From the NCBI RefSeq assembly GCF_028736115.1, contig NZ_CP117877.1, positions 186,001-250,000 of the forward strand: a stretch of 64,000 bases of DNA. Direction: 5' to 3'. The translations under genes and the position numbers were made by a program. Under the pieces are notes generated by a model, which had not been told where the DNA came from, did not search any database, and was given only the letters and a program-made list of their open reading frames with translations. Shown one piece after another: positions 7,463 through 15,610 of this stretch (position 1 is the stretch's first letter; each line of letters opens with the position of its first letter). Source of the stretch: Mucilaginibacter sp. KACC 22063. GTDB lineage: Bacteria; Bacteroidota; Bacteroidia; Sphingobacteriales; Sphingobacteriaceae.

Positions 7463-8230
7463 TTAAATACCGAATATGCGTTTCGAGTTTTCGGTAGTAA
7501 CGGCTGCAATCTGCTCGATATCAGTATGATGCAGCAAAGCAACTTTTTCGGCTACGTATTTTAAATAAGCGCTTTCGTTCGGTTTGCCCCGGTACGGTAC
7601 GGGTGTCAGGTAAGGGGCATCTGTTTCTAAAACAATATGCTGCAGCTCTATCTGCTCCACCACCTTATCTAACCCGCTGTTTTTATAGGTAACCACACCG
7701 CCAATACCCAGGTGAAAGCCCAGATCGATTGTGCGGTGCGCCTGTTCCAGGTTCCCGGTAAAGCAATGAAATATACCCCTCAGCTTACTGTCCTTATTAC
7801 GCTCAAGCACTTCAAAAACTTCGTTAAACGCATCCCGGCAGTGGATCACTATAGGCAGATCAACAGATTTCGCCCAGTTAATCTGAGCTTCAAATGCTGC
7901 AACCTGACCATGAAGGAATGTTTTATCCCAATAAAGATCAATACCTATTTCTCCAATAGCGTATGTTTTCTGCTGCCCCCACGCGGCTTTGATCTTGTCA
8001 AGCTCCTGTTCCCAACCCGGTTTAACATCGCATGGATGCAGGCCAAGCATCGCAAAGCATTGATCAGGATAGGCATCCACCATTTCATGTACTAATGGTA
8101 CCGAGGCTGCATCCACATTAGGTAAAAATAACCGGCTGATGTTGTTGTCCAGGCAGCGCTGCATCATCTGTTCGCGTTTAGCTGTATCGCGTTCGTAATA
8201 AATGTGGGTGTGCGTGTCTGTTAGTACCAT
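7463..8230 (-). CDS. TatD-family metal-dependent hydrolase (DNase-like)
   Basis: TatD proteins are TIM-barrel metalloenzymes with 3'-5' exonuclease activity on DNA or RNA. All family signatures are present: DTHTHIYY (5-12) for the first metal pair, GEIGIDLYWDKT with the bridging Glu, IHCRDAF and FHCFTG for the metal-binding His residues, and ETDAPYLTP for the final Asp. The 255 residues are full length. It lies about 50 bases upstream of the asparaginase on the same strand and may be co-transcribed with it. The exact substrate cannot be told from sequence. Confidence 0.92.
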   Translation of the reverse strand: MVLTDTHTHIYYERDTAKREQMMQRCLDNNISRLFLPNVDAASVPLVHEMVDAYPDQCFAMLGLHPCDVKPGWEQELDKIKAAWGQQKTYAIGEIGIDLYWDKTFLHGQVAAFEAQINWAKSVDLPIVIHCRDAFNEVFEVLERNKDSKLRGIFHCFTGNLEQAHRTIDLGFHLGIGGVVTYKNSGLDKVVEQIELQHIVLETDAPYLTPVPYRGKPNESAYLKYVAEKVALLHHTDIEQIAAVTTENSKRIFGI

Positions 8231-8241
8231 GCTGCAAATGT

Positions 8242-8274
8242 AAAAAGCCTTCTGTTTGTTGCAGAAGGCTTTTT
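8242..8274 (-). terminator. Terminator after the FKBP gene
   Basis: The 13-base arms AAAAAGCCTTCTG and CAGAAGGCTTTTT pair perfectly around a 7-base loop. A/T runs at both ends suit termination on either strand. It lies 8 bases past the stop of the FKBP gene at 8282-9262. Confidence 0.9.
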
Positions 8275-8281
8275 GATAACT

Positions 8282-9262
8282 TTATTTATGTGTGACTTTT
8301 TTCGTCGTGGTGGTCTTTTTAGCAGTTGTTTTTTTTGCTGCCGGCTTTGCTGCAACAACCGGATGTTTGGTAGGGTATATGCGTAACAAATTTACGTCGA
8401 ACACCAGCGGGCTGTAAGGCGCAATTGTCGGCGGCGCGCCACGCTCGCCATAAGCCAGTTTCGATGGTAATATCAATTTAGCTGCAGCACCTTCAGGAAT
8501 GTACTGGAAACCTTCGTCCCAGCCCGGTATCATCTGGCCTGCGCCAACTACAAAACGTATTGGCTCGTAATTACGGCCAGGCTGATCAAGTCCGGCTTCT
8601 TTAGCTACCATCTGCACACTCGAGTCAAATACTTTGCCTTCAAGCGTACGGCCAACATAGTTTACCATTACGGTATCGCCCGGTAAAGGTTTACGGCCTG
8701 ATCCTTTTTCCGGAAGAGAAAGGATGACATACTTTAAGCCAGAAGCGGTTGTCTTTGGCATTAGCTTATTAGCGGTGATGTATTTGGTAATTGCTAATGG
8801 TTCTGCTGCCTGTAATTTAGCCATTGATGCATTACGCTCAGCAATTGCTTCGTTTAACGATTGAATTTTTTCAATCTTAATTACAAAAACGATATTACTT
8901 TTTGCCGGGAAAAACGGCGGACGTTTGTCTTCCTGGTTTTTAAAAACAGAGTCGGCAGGAATTTTAACCAGCACACTATCCTTATTGCTAAGCAATGGGA
9001 AGATAGCCATCAGGTCGGCAATGTTTTGTGTAGGCTGTACCTGTACCTGCGTAGGCGCACCGGCAGTATAAGTGCTGAATAATACCGAATCCTTTTCGGT
9101 TTTATTGATCAGGTTTAAAGTAACGATATCGCCAACCTTAATTTTAGGCCCGGTACTTTGTGTAAAGATCTGGTACTGCGCCCCCTGCGAAGTTTGCTGC
9201 ATTTGTGCTTTTGCCATTGTAACAGCTGATAAAGCAAGCAGCGAGAAAATTAATTTCTTCAT
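8282..9262 (-). CDS. Exported FKBP-type peptidyl-prolyl isomerase with Lys/Thr-rich tail
   Basis: FKBP isomerases interconvert cis and trans X-Pro bonds and help proteins fold. The ATG at 9262 gives a clean signal peptide (MKKLIFSLLALSAVTMAKAQ). Residues about 20-130 form an N-terminal domain also present in the neighbouring paralogue. The FKBP domain follows from roughly 170 to 300, with GDTVMVNYVGRTLEGKVFDS, VGAGQMIPGWDEGF and LAYGERG. The last 20 residues are an unusual Ala/Lys/Thr tract ending KKVTHK. A paralogue lies just upstream. Confidence 0.92.
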   Translation of the reverse strand: MKKLIFSLLALSAVTMAKAQMQQTSQGAQYQIFTQSTGPKIKVGDIVTLNLINKTEKDSVLFSTYTAGAPTQVQVQPTQNIADLMAIFPLLSNKDSVLVKIPADSVFKNQEDKRPPFFPAKSNIVFVIKIEKIQSLNEAIAERNASMAKLQAAEPLAITKYITANKLMPKTTASGLKYVILSLPEKGSGRKPLPGDTVMVNYVGRTLEGKVFDSSVQMVAKEAGLDQPGRNYEPIRFVVGAGQMIPGWDEGFQYIPEGAAAKLILPSKLAYGERGAPPTIAPYSPLVFDVNLLRIYPTKHPVVAAKPAAKKTTAKKTTTTKKVTHK

Positions 9263-9276
9263 ATCTGTATAAAAAT

Positions 9277-9309
9277 AAACGCTTATGACTTGTGGGTGCA
9301 TAAGCGTTT
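9277..9309 (-). terminator. Terminator between the two FKBP genes
   Basis: The 11-base arms AAACGCTTATG and CATAAGCGTTT are perfect, with an 11-base loop. On the minus strand a T-rich run follows. It would end the transcript of the upstream FKBP lipoprotein, so the two paralogues are probably separate units. Confidence 0.8.
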
Positions 9310-9323
9310 AAATATGGTCTTTA

Positions 9324-10295
9324 TTATTTTGCAGACGGCTGGCCTGGTAACTGCGGCATTACCGGCTTAGGTGCGTTAGGGTTTGGATGGATAATATCAA
9401 TAACCTCAACATCAAAAGCAAGCGGCGTGTATGGGCCAATTGCCTGGAAACCTTGTTCGCCATAAGCTAAGTTTGATGGAATAACTAATGTAGCCTGAGC
9501 GCCTTTATTAAGCATCATTAAGCCCTGGTCCCAACCTTTAATTACAGCATTGATACCAACCGGGATGTGAATTGGCTTATAAGGAGCCATTGGGTTAAAC
9601 ACTTTTTCTTTTTGTGCTACAGCCTTGTCGCTGGTTTCAAATACTTTGCCGTTAGTTACAAAGCGGCCAGTATAATTAACTACTACAGTATCGCCTTTTG
9701 CAGGTAGCGCGCCGCTTCCTTGTTTGGTGATCTGGTAGTATAAGCCCGAATCTGATTTGGTAGCATTGATCTTATGATCCGCGATATACTTTTGGATTTT
9801 ACCAGGCTCAGCAGCTTTCATTTTAGCAGCTTCTGTTTTGAAGTAATCCTGAATACGGCCGCCAAATACCTGGTCGCTTAGTTTACCTTTAGAGATCACT
9901 TTATTGATCTTGATCTCATAAATAACAAATTTACCTTTGAAGCCCGGTGGCTTAGGCATGCCTTTTTTAAACAGCGAATCGGCGTTAACTTTAACTTCGG
10001 CGCTGTCACCTTCGCTTAAAAGCATCATGGCAGAATAAATATCGCCTTTTGATTGCAATTTAGCAGGGATGGTTAAAAATGCAGGGTGCCCTGTATCATA
10101 AGTACTGAATAATACAGAATCGGCATCTGTTTTAGCAATTACGTTTGCGCTTACAAAATCGTTGTTGGTAATGTTGGTACCCGATTTATCGTCGACGATG
10201 TTGTAAAGCAACCCGCCATCGCTTTTCTTAAATCCACCGTTACATCCGGCAAAGCCGATAGCTGCAACAGCTAAAAAAACTAAGTTTTTTTTCAT
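9324..10295 (-). CDS. FKBP-type peptidyl-prolyl isomerase lipoprotein
   Basis: This 323-residue isomerase is anchored by lipid: the signal ends in GFAGC (14-18). It has the same two-part layout as its downstream neighbour, an N-terminal domain with a DADSVLFSTYDTGHP stretch followed by an FKBP domain (about 175-305) with GDTVVVNYTGRF, VIKGWDQGLMMLNKG and LAYGEQG. The tail is Pro-rich. The shared layout points to tandem duplication, with one copy lipid-anchored and the other soluble. It begins 8 bases after the DHH phosphoesterase and may be co-transcribed with it. Confidence 0.92.
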   Translation of the reverse strand: MKKNLVFLAVAAIGFAGCNGGFKKSDGGLLYNIVDDKSGTNITNNDFVSANVIAKTDADSVLFSTYDTGHPAFLTIPAKLQSKGDIYSAMMLLSEGDSAEVKVNADSLFKKGMPKPPGFKGKFVIYEIKINKVISKGKLSDQVFGGRIQDYFKTEAAKMKAAEPGKIQKYIADHKINATKSDSGLYYQITKQGSGALPAKGDTVVVNYTGRFVTNGKVFETSDKAVAQKEKVFNPMAPYKPIHIPVGINAVIKGWDQGLMMLNKGAQATLVIPSNLAYGEQGFQAIGPYTPLAFDVEVIDIIHPNPNAPKPVMPQLPGQPSAK

Positions 10296-10302
10296 CTTGT
10301 TC

Positions 10303-11313
10303 TTATTGTATTAAAAGAGTTTTATAGTTAGGCAATATAGATTTGAATTGGGCAATAACCTGTTCAAGGCTTTCATCAGAGTGGCCGCCCGCGGCATTGC
10401 GGTGGCCGCCGCCGTTAAAGTATTTTTTGCAAATGTCATTAGCCGGAAAGTCACCTTTTGAGCGTAAAGATAGTTTTACCCTGTCTTTCCTTTCTACGAT
10501 AAACGCAGCCAGTTTGATACCTATTATTGATAAAGCATAATTTACGATGCCTTCGGTATCGCCGGTAATAATATGGTATCGTTCAAGCTCGGCCTGTGTT
10601 ACTGTAATTAATGCGGTATTATACTCGGGTAACACTTCAAGCTTATCGGCGAGGCAATGGCCTAAAAAGCGTAAGCGTGCTTCTGTTGCGCTATTATAAA
10701 CCAGCTCGTGAATGTGCCAGTTCACGGCACCGGCATCAATAAGATCGGCTACGATGCGGTGTACTGCCGATGTGGTGTTCGGAAAACGGAAAGATCCCGA
10801 ATCTGTCATGATGCCTGTGTACAGGCAGCTGGCCACATCTTTATTAATTAAAGCTTTGTCATGAAGTTCGTTTACGATAAACTCATAAATCAACTGTGCG
10901 GTAGCGCATGCGTTGATATTCCAGTAACGGTAATCATCAAAATCCTGGGGCTCCAGATGATGGTCGATCATGATTTTAACGGCCGTGCTTTTCTCCACCT
11001 CTGCGCCAAGCTCGTTGATGCGGCTAAGAGCATTAAAATCAAGGCAAAAGATCAGTTCGGCTTCGGCAACAAGCTGGTTTGATTGCGCGATATGTTCGGT
11101 ATAAATAATTACCTGTTCGTTACCTGGCATCCAGTCAAAAAACTGCGGATAATCTGTTGGGGTAATTACCTTAGCATGGTGCCCGTGTTGTATCAGATAA
11201 TTATACAAACCTAAAGAAGAGCCAATAGCATCGCCATCGGGTTTGTGGTGGGTTGTGATCACAATTCTTTTAGGTTGTGCAAGCAGGGCTTTTAAGGCAG
11301 TAATATCCAACAT
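10303..11313 (-). CDS. DHH-family phosphoesterase (NrnA-like oligoribonuclease/pAp phosphatase)
   Basis: NrnA-type enzymes degrade short RNA oligomers and often also pAp. The ATG at 11313 is chosen because the family begins there; an upstream in-frame extension reads as low-quality hydrophobic sequence. DHH motifs are seen in order: TTHHKPDGDAIGSSLGLY (28-45), FCLDFN, MIDHHLEP, and TGIMTDSGSFRF. The DHHA1 part ends in the glycine-rich FNGGGHRNAAGG. The length of 336 residues is normal. It is divergent from ndk. Confidence 0.92.
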   Translation of the reverse strand: MLDITALKALLAQPKRIVITTHHKPDGDAIGSSLGLYNYLIQHGHHAKVITPTDYPQFFDWMPGNEQVIIYTEHIAQSNQLVAEAELIFCLDFNALSRINELGAEVEKSTAVKIMIDHHLEPQDFDDYRYWNINACATAQLIYEFIVNELHDKALINKDVASCLYTGIMTDSGSFRFPNTTSAVHRIVADLIDAGAVNWHIHELVYNSATEARLRFLGHCLADKLEVLPEYNTALITVTQAELERYHIITGDTEGIVNYALSIIGIKLAAFIVERKDRVKLSLRSKGDFPANDICKKYFNGGGHRNAAGGHSDESLEQVIAQFKSILPNYKTLLIQ

Positions 11314-11406
11314 CAATAATTTGAAACGAACCGCAAAGCTAATTAAATTAATTAAATAGCACTTATATATTTGATTTAAAGGCTTTAGCTTACGGGGTAA
11401 ATAAGC

Positions 11407-11414
11407 TACCTTTG
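11407..11414 (+). promoter_or_regulatory. Promoter -7 box for ndk
   Basis: TACCTTTG matches TAnnTTTG 20 bases before the ndk start. No TTG is present at the -33 position, only TTTA, so the call rests on the -7 box. Confidence 0.45.
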
Positions 11415-11434
11415 CGGCAATTTTGTGAAGAAAG

Positions 11435-11854
11435 ATGGAAAATAACAAAACATTTACAATGATCAAACCTGATGCTGTTGCTAACGGGCACATCGGTGGT
11501 ATACTTGATCAGATTATCAAAGCAGGTTTCAGTATAAAAGCAATGAAATTAACTGCACTTACTCCTGAAAAAGCAGGCCAGTTTTATGCTGTACATAAAG
11601 AACGTCCTTTTTATAATGACCTTGTTCAGTTTATGTCAAGCGGCCCTATTGTAGCTGCTATCCTTGAGAAAGACAATGCTGTTGAAGAATTTCGTAAGCT
11701 TATTGGCGCAACAGACCCTAAAAAAGCAGAAGAAGGAACCATCCGTAACCGCTTTGCCGAATCAATTGAGGCTAACGCAGTACACGGTTCAGATTCTGAC
11801 GAGAATGCAGCTATAGAAGGTAGCTTTTTCTTTTCAGCTTTCGAGATAATATAA
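11435..11854 (+). CDS. ndk: Nucleoside diphosphate kinase
   Basis: Ndk transfers the gamma phosphate from ATP to nucleoside diphosphates through a phospho-histidine. The 139 residues match the family length. [10 protein letters not shown] (7-15) opens the fold, and the phosphorylated His117 is in NAVHGSDS. Arg and Lys residues that bind phosphate are present. The C-terminus [13 protein letters not shown] is typical of Bacteroidota forms. It is a single-gene unit with its own promoter-like box and a strong hairpin after it. Confidence 0.97.
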   Translation: MENNKTFTMIKPDAVANGHIGGILDQIIKAGFSIKAMKLTALTPEKAGQFYAVHKERPFYNDLVQFMSSGPIVAAILEKDNAVEEFRKLIGATDPKKAEEGTIRNRFAESIEANAVHGSDSDENAAIEGSFFFSAFEII

Positions 11855-11877
11855 TACCGGTTACTTAATAGGTAATT

Positions 11878-11909
11878 AATTAACGGGCGAACAATTTCGC
11901 CCGTTAATT
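11878..11909 (+). terminator. Hairpin after ndk
   Basis: The 14-base arms AATTAACGGGCGAA and TTCGCCCGTTAATT pair perfectly around CAAT, 24 bases after the ndk stop. The U-tract is weak. Confidence 0.75.
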
Positions 11910-12007
11910 GTGGTAATAGTTTGGTTTATAACATTTGTTTGATATTTTTACCAATACCTTAAATAAATCACAATTATTACTACCTATAAATATTAAAACT
12001 AAAAGCG

Positions 12008-12229
12008 ATGAACCTTAGATTAAAGACCGCGATAAAATACATTTTATATGTAGTTTCTCTCCCGTTAATTTTAATCGGCAGCTTTGATCTGTTCATCAAC
12101 CACCCCGAAGTACAACTGGCGTTTTGGGTGCCGGGTATTGTTCTGATTATTTTCTCAGTTATTCACGATGATCTTTATTCGCATAACTTACGCATGTTTA
12201 AAGTAAGGCTTAAAGACAAACACGCTTAA
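12008..12229 (+). CDS. Small inner-membrane protein of unknown function
   Basis: This 73-residue protein has two hydrophobic segments, about 10-28 and 36-53, separated by a short polar loop with NHPEVQ, and a basic C-terminal tail. It looks like a two-helix membrane protein. No motif gives a function. It is convergent with the DUF721 gene and overlaps its 3' end by 4 bases. Confidence 0.65.
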   Translation: MNLRLKTAIKYILYVVSLPLILIGSFDLFINHPEVQLAFWVPGIVLIIFSVIHDDLYSHNLRMFKVRLKDKHA

Positions 12230-12516
12230 AGAAAGATCAGTTCTTCTACTACATCAGCACTTGCATGCTCATTGAGCTTTTCTATGATTTGCGAACGGAT
12301 CAGCATCAGTTCATTTTTAACAACTGACGATTCAATCCGTAAAAACAATTTCTTATCGCGGATAAACAATTCCTTTGTGCGGTTAGCAACAGCTTTGCCA
12401 ACAATATCGGGCCATGCGGCAACAATACCTGTTTCGTCAAAGCGGCGTTTAATTTTATAAACCTGCAGCATTTGCGCAATGGCATCTTTTAAAGTTTTGT
12501 CGTTAGCTTTCCGCAT
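12226..12516 (-). CDS. DUF721 (DciA-like) protein
   Basis: DUF721 includes DciA, which helps load the replicative helicase in bacteria lacking DnaC; that role is established for some members only. This 96-residue protein has the typical core: IVAAWPDIVGKAVANRTKELFIRD (about 31-54), then LFLRIESSVVKNELMLIR. It overlaps recF by 14 bases and so is translated with it. Adjacency to recF supports a link to DNA replication or repair (inference). Confidence 0.85.
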   Translation of the reverse strand: MRKANDKTLKDAIAQMLQVYKIKRRFDETGIVAAWPDIVGKAVANRTKELFIRDKKLFLRIESSVVKNELMLIRSQIIEKLNEHASADVVEELIFL

Positions 12517-13609
12517 ATACTTCTCCTCCGGTTACGTTAAATAGTTTCAGGCTTACATCAATGGCATTAAAAACTTCGGCTACACGCTTATCGCTGGTGT
12601 CTGTGATAAATACCTGGCCAAAATTATGGTCTGATACCATTTGCATCAACTTGGTAACCCGCAGATTATCCAGTTTATCAAAAATATCATCAAGCAGCAG
12701 CAAGGGTTTAAATCCTTTTTGCTGGTATAAAAAGCTATACTGCGCCAACTTCAGCGCAATTAAAAACGACTTTTGCTGCCCCTGCGACCCAAATTTTTTC
12801 ATAGGCATACCATGTATGCTGAATAGCAGATCATCTCGGTGGATACCTACCGATGTGCGCTGCAATATCCTGTCCCGGTCTGCATTTTTTAAAAGCAGTT
12901 CGTTAAAATCGCCATCTATCAGTTGTGATTGATAGATCAGTTCTACCTGTTCAGCTCCGTTACTGATAAAGCGGTAGTGCTCATTAAATATTGGTGTAAA
13001 GGCATCCATAAATGCTTTACGTTTTTCAAATATCTTAATTCCGAGCGTTACCATCTGCTCGTTATAAACCTCCAGCAGGCTTACATCAAAACGGCCATTC
13101 TCGCTCATGCGTTTTAATACTGCGTTGCGGTTAAGCACGATCTTATTATAGGCAATCAGCTCGTCAAGGTACTGGTTGTCGGTTTGGGATATTACGTTAT
13201 CAATGAACCTGCGGCGTTCTTCGCTGCCTTCAATAATAATGCTTACATCATATGGCGATACCATTACCAGCGGAAACAAGCCGATATGATCTGCCAGGCG
13301 CTGATAATCTTTCTTATTGCGCTTAAACTGCTTTTTCTGATTCCGTTTTACCGAGCAGGCAACACTTTCTGTATGCCCGTTTCTTTCAAATAGACCGTTA
13401 ATGATAAAAAAATCTGCATCCTGTTTAATCTGCTGGCTATCGATAGGGTTAAAATAACTTTTGCATAACGACAGGTAGTGAATAGCGTCCAGCAGATTGG
13501 TTTTTCCAGCCCCGTTATTGCCTGTAAACGCATTAACACCGGGGCTTAGTTCAAGCCTGGCCTCGGCATAATTTTTAAAATTGATAACGGATAATTGCTG
13601 CAGATACAT
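12503..13609 (-). CDS. recF: DNA replication and repair protein RecF
   Basis: RecF is an SMC-like ATPase that with RecO and RecR loads RecA at single-strand gaps. The 368 residues are full length. Walker A is GNNGAGKTN (30-38), preceded by the typical YLQQLSVINFKNYAEA start. The ABC signature region is KFGSQGQQKS, and Walker B is LLLLDDIFDKLD. The ATG at 13609 begins directly with this start. The next gene, DUF721, overlaps its 3' end. Confidence 0.97.
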   Translation of the reverse strand: MYLQQLSVINFKNYAEARLELSPGVNAFTGNNGAGKTNLLDAIHYLSLCKSYFNPIDSQQIKQDADFFIINGLFERNGHTESVACSVKRNQKKQFKRNKKDYQRLADHIGLFPLVMVSPYDVSIIIEGSEERRRFIDNVISQTDNQYLDELIAYNKIVLNRNAVLKRMSENGRFDVSLLEVYNEQMVTLGIKIFEKRKAFMDAFTPIFNEHYRFISNGAEQVELIYQSQLIDGDFNELLLKNADRDRILQRTSVGIHRDDLLFSIHGMPMKKFGSQGQQKSFLIALKLAQYSFLYQQKGFKPLLLLDDIFDKLDNLRVTKLMQMVSDHNFGQVFITDTSDKRVAEVFNAIDVSLKLFNVTGGEVYAES

Positions 13610-13694
13610 AAATCAGGTTTCAAAGTTAGCACATAACAAACGCTTATTATAAAAGGATATTTAAATTAAGTATAACTATTTAACTTAAAAGCTA

Positions 13695-13724
13695 TTGTAT
13701 AAATTTATGAAAACCGTATTTTTG
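13695..13724 (+). promoter_or_regulatory. Promoter for the TPR gene
   Basis: A TTG at 13695-13697 is followed after exactly 19 bases by TATTTTTG at 13717-13724. Both elements match the Bacteroidota sigma-ABfr consensus, and the ATG lies 21 bases further on. Confidence 0.65.
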
Positions 13725-13745
13725 CACTCCTAATTTTAAATAGAA

Positions 13746-14432
13746 ATGTCAAATACTCAGGCAAACACCAAAGTCGAAACATCGCCAAAGAAAGATTTTG
13801 GGCATAACGGCAATTTTGTGCAAGAGAACAGAAAAAGCCTAACCTTTATCATTGCGGCTATTGTTGCGTTGGTTGTGATCTATTTTGCTTATCAAAAAAT
13901 ATACTTAGGCCCACGCGAAAGCGAGGCACAGGATCAAATGCATGTTGCACAGGAAAACTGGGCTAAAAAAGACTGGGACAAGGCACTTAAAGGCGATGCC
14001 TCATACCCTGGTTTTGAAAAAATCATCAGCGATTACAGCAACACCAAAGCAGCTAACCTTGCTTACTACTATGGCGGTATTGCTTACCTTAACAAAGGCG
14101 AGTACCGCAAAGCGATTGATTACCTGAGCAATTATCATGGTGACGACAGCATGGTATCGGCAGAAGCGCTTGGCGGTACCGGCGATGCTTATGTTGAACT
14201 GAAAGATCTTGATAAAGCAGCTTCTTACTTTAAAAAGGCTGCTGACAAAGCGAATAACAAGTTTTTATCTCCATTATACTTAAAGAAATTAGGTTTGGTT
14301 TACGAAGCGCAGAACGATAACAAATCGGCTGTTGATGCGTACAAAAAAATTAAATCAGACTATAGCGACAGCGCTGAAGCACAAAATATCGACGAGTATA
14401 TTGCACGTGCAGAAGCAAAGCTTAACCAATAA
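13746..14432 (+). CDS. Membrane-anchored tetratricopeptide repeat protein
   Basis: This 228-residue protein has a basic N-terminus, one TM segment (about 33-50, FIIAAIVALVVIYFAYQ) and a periplasmic part with TPR-like helices, for example NLAYYYGGIAYLNKGEYRKA, ALGGTGDAYVELKDLDKA and YLKKLGLVYEAQNDNKSA. TPRs mediate protein-protein contact. The layout resembles YfgM-type proteins that help envelope protein folding, but I cannot show that link. ribH follows 11 bases later, probably in the same transcript. Confidence 0.88.
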   Translation: MSNTQANTKVETSPKKDFGHNGNFVQENRKSLTFIIAAIVALVVIYFAYQKIYLGPRESEAQDQMHVAQENWAKKDWDKALKGDASYPGFEKIISDYSNTKAANLAYYYGGIAYLNKGEYRKAIDYLSNYHGDDSMVSAEALGGTGDAYVELKDLDKAASYFKKAADKANNKFLSPLYLKKLGLVYEAQNDNKSAVDAYKKIKSDYSDSAEAQNIDEYIARAEAKLNQ

Positions 14433-14443
14433 TTGCAGCCCAG

Positions 14444-14944
14444 ATGGCTACACAGTTAAAAAACCTGTCAGATTTTTCTGAAACCGAAATTCCATCGGCA
14501 GCGCCATACCGGTTTGGTATTGTTACGGCCGAATGGAATGCAGAAATCACTAATGCACTGTACCAAGGCGCTTACCAAAGCCTGGTAAATAATGGTGCAA
14601 ACCCCGATCACATATTTTCATACGCCGTTCCGGGCAGTTTTGAATTAATAGCCGGAGCCGATATTTTGTTTAGAAATATTGCTAACTTAGATGCAGTGAT
14701 TTGCCTTGGCTGTGTAATACAAGGCGAAACAAGGCACTTTGATTTTATTTGCGATGCAGTGGCAAACGGATTAAGCAACGTAGGCCTTAAACATAGCAAG
14801 CCGGTAATTTTTGGTGTACTTACTACTGATAACCAGCAGCAGGCTATTGACCGCGCTGGTGGCAAGCATGGCAACAAAGGAGACGAAGCTGCCATTACAG
14901 CAATTAAAATGGCTGACCTTGCCGAAAGCTTTAACAGATTTTAA
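14444..14944 (+). CDS. ribH: 6,7-dimethyl-8-ribityllumazine synthase
   Basis: This enzyme joins 3,4-dihydroxybutanone 4-phosphate to the ribityl-pyrimidine in the penultimate step of riboflavin synthesis. Family blocks are present: FGIVTAEWNAEIT (24-36) for substrate binding, PGSFELIAGAD, and CLGCVIQGETRHFDFIC with the catalytic His. PVIFGVLTTDN follows. The 166 residues are full length. No other riboflavin genes are nearby and I see no FMN riboswitch in front. Confidence 0.95.
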   Translation: MATQLKNLSDFSETEIPSAAPYRFGIVTAEWNAEITNALYQGAYQSLVNNGANPDHIFSYAVPGSFELIAGADILFRNIANLDAVICLGCVIQGETRHFDFICDAVANGLSNVGLKHSKPVIFGVLTTDNQQQAIDRAGGKHGNKGDEAAITAIKMADLAESFNRF

Positions 14945-14964
14945 ACTCAGGTATTAAGAGCGAT

Positions 14965-15072
14965 ATGAAAAAAATCATCTACATAGCATTAGTGGCAGTA
15001 GCTTTAGGTTGCACCATATCTTCATGCTCAAACAAGCTTTGCCCGGCTTACGGCAGCTATCACAGGCGCTAA
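14965..15072 (+). CDS. Very small lipoprotein, 35 residues
   Basis: The ORF encodes a 35-residue peptide: MKKIIYIALVAVALGC, then TISSCSNKLCPAYGSYHRR. A signal segment ends in a possible lipobox (LGC or SSC), leaving only about 15-19 residues. Tiny lipoproteins ending in CPAYGSY-like sequence occur in related Bacteroidota (from memory, not checked). It follows ribH by 20 bases in the same direction. The function is unknown. Confidence 0.65.
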   Translation: MKKIIYIALVAVALGCTISSCSNKLCPAYGSYHRR

Positions 15073-15130
15073 GCCAAAAGCTTTACTATCTTTTTACAAT
15101 CCAATTCAAACCTTTTCGCGGTTTTCCGTT

Positions 15131-15138
15131 TATTTTTG
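15131..15138 (+). promoter_or_regulatory. Promoter -7 box for the ytxJ-like gene
   Basis: TATTTTTG fits TAnnTTTG and lies 21 bases before the ATG at 15160. No TTG is found at the -33 spacing. Confidence 0.4.
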
Positions 15139-15159
15139 CATAAAGTTATTGGGAAAATT

Positions 15160-15489
15160 ATGAAATGGATACCCTTGGAGTCTGCCGACCAGTTGAATGA
15201 GATTAAAGCGCATGCAGGCTACAGCATTATTTTTAAACATAGTACGCGTTGCTCTATCAGCATGATGGCCCGCAGGCGTTTTGAAATGGACTGGGATCAG
15301 ATGCCCGATAACATTCCGCTGTATTTTCTTGACCTGATCAAATATCGCCCTATCTCAAACCAGGTTGCAGAAGATTTCCATGTACATCACGAATCACCTC
15401 AACTGTTGCTGATCAAAGAGGGCGAGTGCATACTTGACCAATCGCACGGTGGCATTTCGGTAGAGGAAGCACTGGTAATGGTACAATAA
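15160..15489 (+). CDS. ytxJ: YtxJ-like thioredoxin-fold protein (bacillithiol-linked)
   Basis: YtxJ proteins are small thioredoxin-fold proteins thought to act as monothiol redox partners in bacillithiol-making bacteria. The ATG at 15160 opens the family start MKWIPLESADQL. The active-site region is FKHSTRCSISMMARRRF (about 25-41), with a single Cys followed by Ser rather than a CxxC pair. DLIKYRPISNQVAE and HHESPQLLLIKEGE complete the fold. The length of 109 residues is typical. Its presence implies that the organism makes bacillithiol (inference). Confidence 0.9.
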   Translation: MKWIPLESADQLNEIKAHAGYSIIFKHSTRCSISMMARRRFEMDWDQMPDNIPLYFLDLIKYRPISNQVAEDFHVHHESPQLLLIKEGECILDQSHGGISVEEALVMVQ

Positions 15490-15576
15490 TACCAGCTTCT
15501 TAAAAGATTAGATAATATCTGGCCTTAGCAGAGGTCATTTACCTGTAAGTTTTGTGCAGGTGCAACTTTTAAGGTG

Positions 15577-15606
15577 TTGAGGGCTTTTCTTTTTTATTTA
15601 CATTTG
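15577..15606 (+). promoter_or_regulatory. Promoter for lipA, nearly leaderless
   Basis: A TTG at 15577-15579 lies exactly 19 bases before TACATTTG at 15599-15606. The lipA ATG starts only 4 bases after the -7 box, so transcription should begin at or very near the start codon. Confidence 0.65.
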
Positions 15607-15610
15607 TATA

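Noticed and set aside
11314..11493. In-frame 60-codon extension of the DHH phosphoesterase
   Set aside because: It would overlap the ndk promoter and start; family members start near the chosen ATG.
14400..14460. FMN riboswitch upstream of ribH
   Set aside because: ribH begins 11 bases after the TPR gene, leaving no room for a riboswitch, and no RFN-like sequence was seen.
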